From positions 34,632,283-34,696,282 of the forward strand of contig OU612066.1 of NCBI GenBank assembly GCA_914767715.1: 64,000 nt of DNA, read 5' to 3'. The notes beneath the pieces are model-generated. The model was not told the DNA's origin and ran no database searches. It saw only the letters and a program-made list of their open reading frames with translations. Origin of the DNA: Membranipora membranacea. Its lineage: Eukaryota > Bryozoa > Gymnolaemata > Cheilostomatida > Membraniporidae. Below, one piece after another: positions 1 through 13,900 of this stretch. A program made the translations under genes and the position numbers. Positions within the stretch are counted from its first letter, which is position 1, and each line of letters begins with the position of its first letter.

Positions 1-111
1 TTGCTGTTGAGTTGCATAATAATTTCAGATATAGGAAATCAAATGTGTTAATTTTCAACAACTATGTGCTCTTTGTCAAAGTATATTATGGTTGTATGTT
101 CTTTGTTGCAG

Positions 112-3100
112 CAATCAGAAGACTTTCCTTTGTATACCGAGGCTATTAAGTTTTTTGACCACTCGGAGAGTATGGTCAGGATCGCTGTACGTACCATCAC
201 ACTCAACGTATACAGAGGTAAGTTTATATCACAGTAAATGGGCACCACTTTATTAAGATACTGTGGTTGCGTGCTGTAAAGGTTTTGTGTAAAGCTTACA
301 TAGCTCATCAATATAGCACACAATAGGCCCTTGAGCTATGATATGCACCAGTACAATAAATATTATAAAATGAGTGTGTGGAAAGTGGCTGTAGTCGTAA
401 CATACCCTTATTATCGCTGCTCTAAATATCACTTTCCTCATCAGATAAATAATTATTTATAGAATGGGCAATAGAAGGTGTGGCGTAAAACATGATGATA
501 AGCTTGCCTTGACCTTTTTCAACTGATGTAGTCGGCTTTACATTTGCCTTCGCACTTTGGTGCTCTGAGCGTAGTCTCAATAGCCTCAAAAAACTAAGCT
601 AAGGTCAATTTATTTGTACTTCTTGCAAAGATTATAAATACTTGATCTCCACCCTATCATCTGATCCATTTGAAGGGAGATGTTTATTTCTCACATTATG
701 TGATTATACAAAAACATCACCCTTACACTAACAGATCAACAGCAGAGCTTTATATTTCATTATGTAATATTGTTATTTATATAATGACAGTAAATGTTGA
801 TACTACTCTTGTTTATTTTGTTGTTTGTTGACAGTTGATAATCCTCGAATGCAGGCGTTTATAAGAGAAAAGACATCAGCTCCATACTTCTCTAACCTGG
901 TCTGGTATATGGGTAATCATGTACTAGAGCTAGACAGTTGTGTCCGACACGACATCGAGTAAGTCAACATACTCACTATGTTATACACACTATAAAACTG
1001 CTTCCTCCTTCAACACTATCACTTACATCAGTGATTAGTGGTAGAAATCATAAACTTCCCTCACACTTAGTATAAGCAGCGACTAATGGTCAAAACACAC
1101 TGAGAGGTTGCAACCTCAGAGGTTTGCACAACGTCACCATTGTTAACATATATGCCGATAGCAGCCTCAGTTGTTTTCAGAGGTTGATCAGCGGTTGCAA
1201 CCTCAGAGCGCAGAGGGGTGTGCATGACGTCACATTACTAACATACAAGCCTCAGCTGATCCTCAGAGGATTGATGTATATAAAGAAACCCATTGAGGAT
1301 CCGCTGATGTTGCAACATCTCAAGTGTGTTTAGCCCATATGAGTATAGGCTATTAGTCCTTTAGGTGTTATTACAGGGTGAGGAGATATATCCTTACTCT
1401 GTGATATTAACTCTAATTTCTGGTATAATCATTGATGTATGAATTTATGAGCTAATAATATATATTGGTGTAATTATGGTCTCATTTCCATGTTTTTCTC
1501 TAGCCTATTGGTAGTTCCCCTCACTCATGATTAAACCCATATGTGAGCTGATAATCATGTACATAGTGACCAGTTTTGTCCTCTAAGAGAATTACTCGGT
1601 CTAGTCAACTAACTATCATCACCACAGTCATGGCATTGTCATCCTCATTCCATTGTCATCCTCTTATCCATAACACATAATGAGGATATATTCCCCACTC
1701 TATTTTGTATATTGAGTATAGGTAACCTGTGTATTCTTAAAGTAACCTGTACCTGTGGTTTCTAAGACCATATGACAGTAAATCATGGATTAATGATAAT
1801 GAATCATTGTTCTTTGTTACAACTTTACTGCCCACCACGACACAATAATTGTATCATTTCTATCAAAGGTAGCTGGGTGAGATTAGCCAACAAAGGGCTT
1901 TGTTAGAGGAGCTGTTGAATGTAAGATTATTGTAACCACCTGTCATGAAATGTCATTTACTGATGAGGAGTTAGAAGGACAAAGATATTCTATATTAGCA
2001 ACTCTGCATTCGTAATTTTCAGCTGCGCTGTAACCATTTTTGTAGACTTGAGTCTGAACAAAGAACAAGTAACTTACCATGGCCATGTTTTTAGCTTCAC
2101 TATAATTTTTTACAGTGTGTATATTTGTATTTACAGTCATAAAAGTCGAGATCGATTGACAGATTTGGTAGCAGAGCATCTTGATCACTTACATTATCTT
2201 AATGATATCCTGGGACTGGATATAGAGCATCTAAATAACATACTAACAGATTATCTCCTACATAGACTGTATATACCTCTGTATGTGAAGAGTCTGACAC
2301 CAGACGATCCCGTACAGGTAGGAGACGAATATGGCATTTTGATCAGTTTTAAAAGTGTTCCCTCATTTATAACTGGTATGGTTATAGAAAATATTGTACT
2401 GGTCTAAAGACCAGTGTTGGCTGACTTTTTCTTAGAAGGTTGGGCTATTCAGCCATACGTTACATCCTTCTAGGAAGATATCATATTATTTATAAATAAT
2501 GGACACTTCCTGTATTTTAATAGTATAATGACGACCCTCCTCCTTTATTATTTGATTTAGTTGGGTTTCTTTACTATTTTACTATTTATTTGGTTGGAAA
2601 ACTGCTCACCACACCATGTACAGGATGTCGACTAACATGCATACTAACATGTATACTCTGATCTGTTGTAGATGTCAGTACCACATGTATCATCAGCTGT
2701 AGCGTTATTCCTTCTCTCCCAAGTATTTCTAATTCTACACCACAAACCTCTGGCTCGTAGACTCATATCTCTAATACTGGGCCCAGCTCTGAGGGACGCG
2801 GGTACACCGTCCCTGCCTGACTCGGAACTGCATCCTACTGTAGCCAGATTTGTGGCACCAGATATTCTACTGAGTGAAGATTTTGTTCATACAGAGAAAA
2901 GAGTCAGTAACTCGGTATTCTACTCTAGCCAATCACAAAACGGTAAGCAGCTGTTCAGCCGATCACAAAACGGTGCACGGTACTGCTATATGATATTGTG
3001 CGGGTATCAAATGAGTTGGGAGTAGTTTATCCTTCTTCTTTTTAACCCTTTTATTTTTGGTCGTATTTTAAGCTTTGAATCAAGTAATGAATCTCCTCAG

Positions 3101-6100
3101 AACTTCCGATAGCAAAAGTTAGGGCCACAGGTGTAATGCTATTGATCTTACACCTTGGCCAAAAGTGAGACATAGTATGCTGTGTGTATTAACACATAGA
3201 GTTTGTTGTGATTGCTACTCAGATCAGGTCAATTATAGTAACATATTATTAGATTGAAGTGATCCACCTATGTATTCAGGTTACGATTGCATTGTGAAAA
3301 TGTTTATAACATGACCTATTAAAGCATTGAACACCTACAAGACTGATCTCCTGGTTATGTTTGGTCAGTCACAAAACAGTCGGTAATCACAGTCGGTAAT
3401 CATCTGCTTTTAACTAATTGAAATGCTAAATGTTCTTTATTTACTTGTAGGACACATATGGGGTTTGCATCCATCTTAGATAAGTCTCAAGTTATTTGAA
3501 CAAGGAACGGTCCAAGGGTATAACCATCTTCAGACAGTTTGAAATTTGATTGCTTGGAAATATTTTTCTAACTCAAGGCTCTATTTTTCATTACAGTCTC
3601 AACGGAACAGCTGTCGACAGCCACAGAACATCCCCCTAACACTACTGATGATGAGAAGATAGAAGGGACGGATGTAGCAGTAACTAACACATCAGCTTCT
3701 ACTACATTCTCTCAAAGGTAACGCTTGATGTTTGCTGAGTTGTCTTTACTTTTTTGTATGAGAGCTGGCCGCCACTCTAGTCCCACACAGGCAATCCTAT
3801 GTTCTCATTTAAAAAATTTGATGTTTACTGCTTAGTTCACACAAACTCTCTACAGTAGGTTCCAAAAAAGTATAGCAGCCTTTCCAACGAAAGTGAAACA
3901 ACAAAACAAATAGCTGGATGGCCTTGGATTTCCCCACTTGTCTTGACTGCATTTACAAATTTGTATTCTGATTCCTTACTCGGTCAGCGACAGGCCATCT
4001 AAGAACGTTAGAATGTTATTAACTTTCTATAATTGACCAAATATCAAAATCACAAGTTAGGTTGACTACCTTAACAATTACTGAGATAATTTGCCTTTTG
4101 TCACAAGAAGCCAGTGTGTTGCAGGCAATGCCTGTCATAAATTATGTTGGTATGTTTATCAAGCAGACTACTGGTCCTATATATATACTCGCCACAGCTG
4201 AGTCATAACTACGCTGTTACTCTATTTACAGACCGTTTATGAAGTCTATATTTGACTGTCTTGATTCTGTGGATGATGATTTTTCAGCACTATTAGCTCT
4301 ATGTTTGCTGTATGCCGTTGGCGAAAACACAGGTATAAATTTTGTACATTAATGATATCATTAGCATAGGTAAGGTGAGCCATCATTTTCTATCGATCGT
4401 TCTGTATGGTCATGTTTTGGCCTTCACTGTAACTGCTTGATCACTTCAGAGAACATTGAATCCGGTCAAGCTGCTTTCCCATGATTAAATGATTTGTTCA
4501 TTTTATCGCTTACTCAGAGAGATGGTTACAGGAGTTTCTAGGTAAATAATGACATGCCCTACTTTGTATATATGGATGTTGTTGGTGAGCTTTATTTTCC
4601 AAGTTTGATGATGTTTTTCTGCAGGAGAATTGTTGCAAAGATTTCTTATTTTTCCTATAACTCATGTTACTGTTGTGTAACTAAATAAGATATTGTAACA
4701 TGAAAACTTGATATGCTCGTTGTTGCTTTTCCATGTGCCTTTTCCTTTTGTGACATTATACAAGGCGTGATGTTGTCAGTATTGTGATGCGTTGAAAAAT
4801 TGGGAATAATATTATAATATTTTCACAATGCTTGAATGAGGAGTTAACCTCCCTTTGATAATTTGCATCCATGGGACGGTAACCCTGGTTTAAAGTTGTC
4901 CATTAAAAATTATCACAGAGTATTATGGACATCATCATTGTTGAATTTAGAAAATAACAAGCTATCGTTATTTTCAGGTATAAATCAGGAGTTGTTGGAC
5001 ACGATAAATCTCACAACCAGGAAGTCTACTCAGAAAGGAGGATATAACGAGCTTATCGTAGAGAAACTTATCCTCATTATCACATTGAGTGGACAGTTTG
5101 GTAAGTAGTGCGTAACACTACCTACAGTAAGGCTGGTGAGTGGATGATCATGAAAAGATGTTGATAGAATACAAACAGGGTCACTTCTCAACTGTCATAA
5201 CAAGAAAGCTTTCGAGCCGAGAAGAAGATGCCTATGATTGACATGGGTGTTTGGAGCGTATTTAATGGACTGTGGGTATTGCCATTTCCGATTTCCCTGT
5301 GTCTGAGCTGCCAGTAATATTTCACATTGTAAATTCTAGCTGGTAAGGTTCGATTGGCGACCCTGGAGTTGGCTATTATGGTACTAAATATGCTAGTCGT
5401 AATGGACGATGGTACCAGCTTCCTACACGACAATCACCTGGCTACTCTTATATCTACGAGGGAGGAAAGTATGGCCCTACTCAGAAATGTGTTCAAGACT
5501 GAGGAGATGTTCCTGGATATGTTCGAGGATGAATATAGAGAGATGTCGGTAAGTGGGATGACTAACAATATGTCATTATCTACTTCTTTATGGACCTAGA
5601 ACTTTTGCTTTTGTACATCTGTAGATATGGAGAATTTTCTTTTACTAATTTGTCCACATATCATGAAGAAGTATCTTTCTACCCCTATACCCCCAGTGCA
5701 ATTGTGCCAACACCAGACACAGTTGAAAGGATAGTCTGGGCTGTCCAAGAAGTAGATTCAGTTATAGAACAGCTCTGACCTCCTATTTGTATAACATATT
5801 TGTGAAACACTAAAAGTTATAAGTTTTTGTCTCACAGTACATTTTTGCCTGTTGATTATACCATATTTTAAATTCTGTATTGTAGAAGAGGAAGTTGAAT
5901 GTAGAATACTTGACAATGGATGCATCTATATTACTACAACCAACAAACACACCACTGACAGGGATAGAGTTTACTAAGAGAATGCCCTGTGGTGAAGTAG
6001 AACGAGTCAGGAAGGTTTGTGTTTCATGAAATTCTGTTTGAATTCATTTACTAACATATTGATGCTCTCTATAGCAATTATAGAAGATTAAACCACCAGT

Positions 6101-9100
6101 TGTAATGTATTATTGTGAAAACCCTGAATGTTAAATGCATTTTTAAAAGACGAGTTTTATAGAGTTACTACCCCTCATGACATCATTTCTCTTGTAAGAT
6201 AGTACAGGTGTTTTACTATTCATGTGATCATGTCTCTGTATGGATTATCACTTGCAGGCGATCAGAGTTTATCTCCACATAAGAAAGTTACTTCAGGCTC
6301 TGAATGGAGATATTGAGACCCAGCTTCCTCTAACTAAGCCCAGTGATAGCGTAAAGATTGGCGATGTTCTCGATTTGAGTAAGTACAAATCGGAATCTTT
6401 CTCACTGAATTAAATCTAATTTCTAATGCAAAGGTCATCTCCGAAGCTTGACATCAAACGACCAAACAGGTGACAAAGAGAAATACAAAACATAACTACA
6501 TATGAGGATGGGTTGAGGATATGGCTGCAAAACAGTATTTTACAGTCAGATTCTCTAAAGAGAAGTTATTTGTTTTGCATCCTTAGAGTAATGATGTGCT
6601 TGTATGGATTTCGGTTGAATTTTACGGCTCCACACATCTTTTAGACACCTCCGATTAGTTGGTATTTCTAAAATTAAACAGAAATTCTTCTAGATCCTTA
6701 CACCTATGAGACGGTAGTCTCTGTGTAACATTATGGTTATCTATTTCAGATAACAGTGATCTTATCGGATGTACAGTACTGAAAGAGTAAGTTCAGTAAT
6801 TTTGTCCTGAAATTAATGACAACTTGTTGAGTGTTATCTGTCCCTGATAAAATAATGAGCGGACATCTCCCACCTTATGAACGCAATAACTATCATGACC
6901 TGATAGAACCTGCCTGATAAAACAGATATAAATAATTACATCCCAACGATAAGAACATTTTGGTTTCTCAAAGATTAGTTTTTAGGTTATAAAAATTCCT
7001 TGTTTTACTGACTATATCAAACACGTTCTGGCATCATAGATGTTAGTCGCATGCACTATTGACTTGTGTACTCATAATCATGCCTTGTTATTTTATCTAG
7101 GAATTCTACTAAGAAGGAGAGACGATTTCTTGTGATAGATATCACTCAGCTTATTATGGTGGAACCTGATGCTAGTAGGCTGGGCTGGGGTGTGGTCAGG
7201 TTCTCAGGCTATCTTCAGGTGGGTTATCTATTTCAAGGCACACCAAAAATACCAATTCAGTAAAATATGCCAACTCATTCCAGTACATGTATTAGCAATG
7301 TGAACTGAATAACAATACACTTAATTACACTGATGATAAGTCGAGGTATTCTTTGGTAACCATGCACAGTACTGACAGTATTATAAAGCTTAATTGCTAT
7401 GAAAATGTCTGCCTTAATAAAGCGGTTCAATTGTTATGTTTTGTTATGATTGGTTCTAACTGCATTGATATATTCTCACTTGTTCTCATGCTCATTTGGA
7501 CCTCCCCACACTCACACACGCGTTAGAATGGCGACACAAGCATCAAGCCCATCAAAGCAATACCACCACCCGACTGATAATCCTCATATTTATACTTTTG
7601 TATTTTCAGAATGTCAAATTAATATAGAGTAGCGAAGTATTACTGTATCATATAATATCATAACTAAACAAACATAGGATGACATAGAGTATGAATTAAC
7701 CTTTAACCTCTCTGTACAGGATGTGGAGGTGACAGGAGATAAGGAGGATAGTAGATGTTTACATATAAGTCTACATAAGCCAGCTTCCTCACACCTGGCT
7801 AAGCCTATACCACTACTCACTGCTAAGTTCATATTCGACGATCATATCCGGTGTATGGCAGCTAAACAGAGGCTGACGAAGGGCAGGTCCAAAGCTAGAC
7901 AGGTATGTGTCAGAGATCAGTCTATATCACATTTCTGTGGAATTGAGGCTGATACTTTGGTATGATTACGCAATGTTCAGCTTTGATCGCTGATGTCAGC
8001 CTGGAAGTTCATGTACAAGCTTCAGATATTTGAGAGAGAGCAACTCCGAAATGTTGCAACAATATTAAAGTTTGCTTTCATGCTGATATCATTGGTTCAT
8101 CTTGGTATAATTGTTCCAAGTTATTACTTTTATGTAGATGGCAATGATATCAAATGACTTACTCCTTTATTTTCTTTCAATCTCATAGATGCAAACGAAT
8201 TTTGTATTTACCACATGAATGAGGATTATAGCTACTCTTATACAACCTACTGATAACAACATACAACTAATGATATTGTATATTTGTACAGCGTAAGATG
8301 ATGGTGATAGCATCAATGTTAGAGATTCCTACATCAGAGGTAAATGCCGTATTTCAGCCAGCTACCGCAGTTACTGCATCTCTATTCAGTAATACCCATA
8401 GACCTCTGCCTGGTAAGTCAACTGGCTGCTTTTAAATAATGAGTAGAAATGATGTATGGCTAAATTAGAATGAAGTCAAGTAAATTTACTCATCATTCCC
8501 CATGAGAAGCTCAACATGTGTTTATCACAAGAGAATACATACTATGACGTAGCACCTTAGCGTCCCCGAGTCCTAGTGATCTCAGACCTTTGTCCGTGGA
8601 TAGAATCCAATATTGGGATCCTTTTTTCCAGGGTCAACTTGCTCTGTTAAAAAGGCTGTTAGGTTGACTTAATCAAATTTTAGCTGTGTTATCGTCATTA
8701 TGAACCTTATACTGTTGATGGATGTGTCCTTGGACAAGGCTCCCGAGTAGCTGAGCCATTCTTTACTCGTTAACTCGGACTGTATAACTTCATGTGCTCA
8801 TGATTGTTGCATGTTTGTAGGCAGAGTAGCTCAGGTTGTACAGAGACCTAGAAGTGGAGGATTTACCAGTGCTAGTGCTGACCCAGATCAACATCCTGTA
8901 GAACAAGGTATGTACCCATGTATGTATGTACGTATCTGTATGTGTATGTACCTATGTATGTACCTATGTATGTACGTATGTACGTACATATGTACGTATG
9001 TGCGTATGTACGTAGGTACGTATGTACGTATGTATGTATGTGTATGTTTCTAATTATGTATGTACATACGCAGGATTGTATGTATCTAGCATGCTGCTGT

Positions 9101-9794
9101 ATGTATGCCTTTCAGAGCAACTACAATCTATATACATATAATGTTAGTACATGTACATATTAAACAGTTTGTATATTATATATCTTGTTAAGGTCTTGAT
9201 GTGAGTAAGTCTGATGTGTATCAGGCACTGAACAGTAACTCAATGTTCTCAGTAAGAGAGACAATTAGGAGATCATCAGAGTCAGCCAGCGCCGATGGTG
9301 AGTAAATATCAAATTGTTTCATCAGCCGTGTGTTATTTGTCGCGCCGTCAAGTTCATCATTTGACATGTGCAATTTGGTGTTCTTGGTTTGAAAATTGTA
9401 CCCTTTGTTACCTTTAAGCCCATCAGACTAATAACATTGAGTAGTAGGTCTAACCAGGAGTCGTTCCTCTTTTTTTCATGAGCAGACAATCCAATAATCA
9501 TTATTTATGATCATATTTGTCTCAATGCAGTCGCTCTAACTCCATATTTCATTATTTTTAGACCCAGAAGTGATGGCCATTCAAATGAAAGATTTGAGTA
9601 GAAGTTCTACTAAACAAAATCTAGAAGAGGAGGAGCTTGACACATCTAATCAATCACAAGCTCAAATATCCCAGGGTGCATCAGCTGTAACTACTGCAGC
9701 AGGTAAAGATAAGAGAATGAGGCAGGATTCTCAGTCTACTCCATCAGCTATACTGCCGTTCGGTGCTGATAAAAGTGAATTAAAAGATGTATGA
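112..9794 (+). CDS. CLEC16A: CLEC16A / ema / gop-1 homologue, 3' part (17 exons)
   Basis: The C-terminal 789 codons of CLEC16A, which in known animals is an endolysosomal protein acting in endosome maturation and in mitophagy/autophagy with the Nrdp1 ubiquitin ligase. Exons, with phases that all join: 112-217, 835-958, 2137-2317, 2672-2942, 3597-3717, 4232-4332, 4978-5100, 5340-5548, 5886-6014, 6258-6378, 6750-6786, 7101-7218, 7720-7902, 8292-8412, 8821-8907, 9193-9297, 9562-9794. Recognised by strings close to human CLEC16[82 protein letters not shown] and [12 protein letters not shown]. The first exon here falls in the end of the conserved N-terminal FPL domain; the initiator and 5' exons lie upstream of the window. 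The last four exons code a poorly conserved Ser/Gln-rich tail, as in other animals. No frame disruption was seen. Introns are mostly 0.1-1.2 kb. Confidence 0.95.
1100..1330. repeat. Diverged tandem duplication with palindromic cores in a CLEC16A intron
   Basis: The 1.18 kb intron 959-2136 holds two related stretches, about 1104-1150 and 1192-1245. Each begins with GGTTGCAACCTCAGAG and continues to a GACGTCA/AACGTCA-like site and AACATA. GAGGTTGCAACCTC is a perfect 14-nt palindrome. It is probably the remnant of a small repeat; no coding content was seen. The rest of this intron is unremarkable AT-rich sequence. Confidence 0.4.
8919..9062 (+). repeat. (TATG/TACG)n microsatellite
   Basis: Imperfect tetranucleotide run of TATG and TACG units just downstream of the donor at 8908 in a CLEC16A intron. 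It translates into Tyr/Met/Val-rich reading frames on the plus strand that are not genes. Confidence 0.9.
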
Positions 9795-10156
9795 ATTGTC
9801 AGACACAAGATCATTATGGTTCATTTATCTTGCTGACCAAAAAATTTCTCTATGTTTGAATTCCTGCGGAGGAGAGTAAGCTGTTTAATAATTCCTTGTG
9901 CGCAGATTTTATTTTTGTAGTTTTAACTTGTTACTGTGCGTTACTCTGTACTGTCTTCTATATTACAAATATCATCATTACTGTGCTCACATTTTCTATA
10001 GTATTCATGGTATATTTTATGCCGTCTCAGTTTCATTATTTTATGAGCAATATTTATTGGTTGATGAATTCATGAAAACCAAAAAAGTCATAATAAGTTA
10101 TGTGACTAATTTTGCACAGACCAAAGGCACGAAATGTCCAAAATCTTTATATATGT

Positions 10157-10162
10157 AATAAA
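10157..10162 (+). terminator. Candidate poly(A) signal of CLEC16A
   Basis: AATAAA 363 bp after the CLEC16A stop codon, in the 780-bp gap between the two convergent genes. It is the first canonical hexamer downstream of the stop that I noticed. The rest of the gap 9795-10574 looks like 3' UTR and shows no gene. Confidence 0.4.
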
Positions 10163-10284
10163 ATGAATATGAAAGTAAGAAGGAAAACCACAAGAGTCAT
10201 CACAAAGTATAGTAGGAGGCAAGAAAATAGAATATTCTGATTTGCTTGAGCTGGTGATAAATGAAATATTGTGCTAATATAAGT

Positions 10285-10290
10285 TTTATT
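10285..10290 (-). terminator. Candidate poly(A) signal of the minus-strand surface-protein gene
   Basis: TTTATT on the plus strand, which is AATAAA on the minus strand, about 285 bp downstream of the minus-strand stop at 10575. The two convergent genes would have 3' ends separated by only about 100 bp. Confidence 0.4.
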
Positions 10291-10574
10291 TGTTCCATTA
10301 AATACAAGGCATTTCACAGTGCATGTTAAGGTCACATACGATAGCACAAAATAAGGATACCATGTCTTGGACGGAGTCAAAAATAGAGACAAACAGAGTG
10401 TAACTTTGATTCAAATTATTGCATAAAAGGTTATCAGAACTTGAACTTGTGCTCTATTTGGTGTAGGAAAATAAAAATTTGAATCCAGAATATATAAATT
10501 AACATTTCAGAGCAAATGTAAACGGGTACTGTGACCTGGGGAATTAGAAAAGAGCTTCAAGTTAGGCATGCTTA

Positions 10575-10900
10575 TCATGCATAGCTTATAGAGTGGGCCA
10601 AAGATGAAGCATTACTTAAATCGTTCAAACTATTGAAAGGATGTCTGCCGATCTTAGGTGACGGGTCTGGACTGTTCTCATCTATAAGCTTGTAGAGGTC
10701 GTTGAGATTGTTGGCGTAGTCCTCAGTAATTGTTTTCTGACGACAGTGCTGTATCACAACCAGTAAAAGCAGAATGAGTAGGAGAAATGAGATCACACAT
10801 AACCACAGCAATACAGCAAATATAAGATCTCCATTTACTAGTCCAGCTGTCAGGGCACTGACTCTGTCAGTCATCTGAGGCTGAGGGCTGGAGACAACTC
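10575..10900 (-). CDS. Alternative terminal exon B (TM + cytoplasmic tail)
   Basis: Acceptor ATTTTAG at 10901-10902, stop TGA at 10575-10577. Joined straight to the EGF exon ending at 11887 it reads G+GA = Gly and stays open. It gives a second membrane segment ([20 protein letters not shown] and on), a basic HCRQK, and a Ser-rich tail ending SLAHSISYA. It follows the same plan as exon A with little sequence identity. The protein needs only one of the two membrane exons. Confidence 0.75.
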
Positions 10901-13900
10901 CTAAAATATGATAATAGTAAAGCAGGTTATCTCATGTCAGCTGGTTTATAGGCTAAATGTGCTTGGAACGGTTTCATTTCATTACAAGTAAACAAGAAAC
11001 ATTCGAGTGAAGTTAATTTTTTTCTGCAACAAAAGTATGTGTAGTGCCTTGAAAGGGTGCATGAGAGTCCTGGTAAGTGTGTGCTTGGTGCTACATAGTT
11101 AAATCAAAGCCATTCAAATAACTGAAATATATCCCCCTCATACTACACAAACCACGATAGAAATTTATTGGTTAGATGTAGAAAATTGCTAGAAATGTGA
11201 GGTTGAAATTTCTACATGCACTCATGGTGCCACTAATGTGAGGCGGGAGATTGAAATAAGACCTCTACCAAAAAAACATAACACGACGTATTCTTACATG
11301 ATGCCGAGCTATAAGCCCGGGACATGGCGGGGAATTGCATTGTGTTGTTATTAGTAAAGTCTACACTCCTCAGGCTTTTATTGTCTTTAGGCATGTAGTT
11401 CAGCTGTCTATCTAGTTTTCGGATTTTGGCGTTCAAAGTCATGGCGACTAATATTAACACAATCATACAGACACCGAACATTACGACTCCTACGATAATA
11501 GCAGCGATCCACGCAGTACTAGGCGGTACAGTGTTAGTATCCACCCGTTCCTCGGCAGGACTCGGTGCTATGATTGGAGTTTGGACTGGAAAAAATCACA
11601 GGTAAAGCAAAGCATAAGCGGAGGTTTACACTGAGCATGGGAATAGAATCAATATAGATGGGAATGACTTGAACAAAACTTTTACAACAGATGTTATTTA
11701 ACAACAATATGACAGAATAGGACTACAACAATTCCATTACAGGAAGGGCATACAAACAGCGATGAAAACTTCAAAAGGACAGTTGCAGGGAAAGAGAGGG
11801 GAAAGAACTATATAAGAAAGCAAAAAAACAAAAGGATAGACAGACAGAAATGGGTCACCTCTAATCACAAAGCCAAGAATACGTACCACCGGAATTGGGC
11901 AGCGTCTTATTCACGCAGTAAAAGCTGCCGAACGAGTTGACACAGAGTTGAGTTTCAAGATCGCAGTCATGAGTGTCATCCATACACTCATCTAGGTCTA
12001 CACACGTCTGATCATTGTGTGAGAGGATGTACCCTGTCTGTGCACACGAGCAGACATACCCGCTCTCACCTGGGCTGTCACCGGGAGTCGGTATACACTC
12101 ATCTGTACAGCCTCCATTATTAATATCACAACTGGGCTGGGTCTCATTTGGGAAGATTACTGTAAATATATAAATTATCTGTCAAACTTATCAGTTAATT
12201 GCTCAATTCTGGGGTTCTTATATTCAAGTCTCTAGCTGAGCTAATTTTCCTCCATGGAGCAGATATCACCATTTACGTTTCACAAAGTAACTGGAAACAA
12301 GCCTCATAATTTATTTGACAGCGGGTATATTCAGTTACAAAAGCTAGGAGTCATTCAAATTTAGTTTCAATTACAACATCTAGGTGCCATGAGGCAAGGG
12401 TGCCAAATATGGTGTCAAGTTGTTCTCAATACACCTGTGGTCAGAAGACTGCATCAGGATTTGAACATAGGACCGCCAACACTATCGTTTGAGAGGGCAG
12501 GCACACTGACTGTCTGACCAACTGGCTACTACTCCATAAGATTAAAAACTTCAGTAGACCATAAATCTTACAAAAATAGGGACCTGGCTCTTCCGATAAT
12601 CACCTTTGGTATTGGTTGTGATATTCACGCAGGCGTAACCACCCATAGAGTTGATACAGATCTGGTTCTCCTTGCAGACATTGATACGCCCGACCGCACA
12701 CTCGTCTGTATCCACACAGCTCTTCTTGTCATTAGCCAGGTGGTAGCCATTCTCAGTACATGTGCACTGGAAGCTACCGACGGTGTTAGTACACGTGTCA
12801 GCGCATCCACCATTATCCTTTGCGCACTCATCTTCATCTGCAAATTTAGGCAAATTGAAGTTTAGGTGTTTACCTTACAAATCTATCAAACACCCAACCC
12901 AATATTTATGATTTTTTTATAGCAATTTAGAGAATTACCCACAAAGTGGTGCCAGGAAAATCGGCTCATCCACATATTTATGGTTCTATTGACTAACTGG
13001 GAATTCCAGAAATCTGAATTGCGAGGTAACCCACTGACACTCCCTTTTTAATTACCTTGACATTGAGTTTGTGGTGCGTCTAACTCATATCCTGAAGGAC
13101 AGGTACAGTAGTAACTACCGATAGTATTCATACATCCATCTGAACACAGAGACTGTCCGGTATTACATTCGTCTACGTCTAAAAACACAAAAATATCCTC
13201 TGTTTATTTACCTTTGAACAAAATACTGTCAACATATAAACTTAGTCAAATTCATGTTCGAAGCCAAGCTGTTATATTTTTCATTTTTTTGTTGAGTATT
13301 ATCGAATTCGCCTGCATTTTGAGTTGCTCCTCTTTAAGTAAAAGGGCCGGCGGCTCACCAGTAGAATGGGAACAATCGCAATGCAGGAAAACTTGATATA
13401 TCTAATTACCTTGGAATTAAAGAACTAATATAACGTAAGTACAGTGTACCACTTACCCACATATTCTGGTCCCATCTCCCCTTTGTCTCCATGCTGCCCT
13501 TTAACGCCTGTAGCTCCAGTCACACCTGGATCGCCCTTAACTCCTGTTGCTCCTTGTGTACCCTGTCCTCCTTTCTCTCCTGGTGCTCCATCTGGTCCTA
13601 GAGCCCCGGCTATACCCACTGCCCCCTTTTGTCCCTTGATTGACACTCCCCGATCACCCTTCACACCAGTTGATCCAACTGAACCCTGAGCACCCTGAAG
13701 AATGAAATATAAACATAAACTAGCTAGTATTTGAGGATGCCTGGTATATTAGGGGGAGACCTTGCCTTATTGAAGACTGTAGTCTTGAAATATGAAGATA
13801 AACGTCAATTAGTGGATGAATCTCAAATACAATTTCAAGCACCACCTCCACCATGGCTTTCATTGTGTTGCAATAGCTTCAAAAATATATTTACAGGACA

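Noticed and set aside
8811-9163. Tyr/Met/Val-rich plus-strand frames
   Set aside because: Produced by the TATG/TACG microsatellite downstream of a CLEC16A donor.
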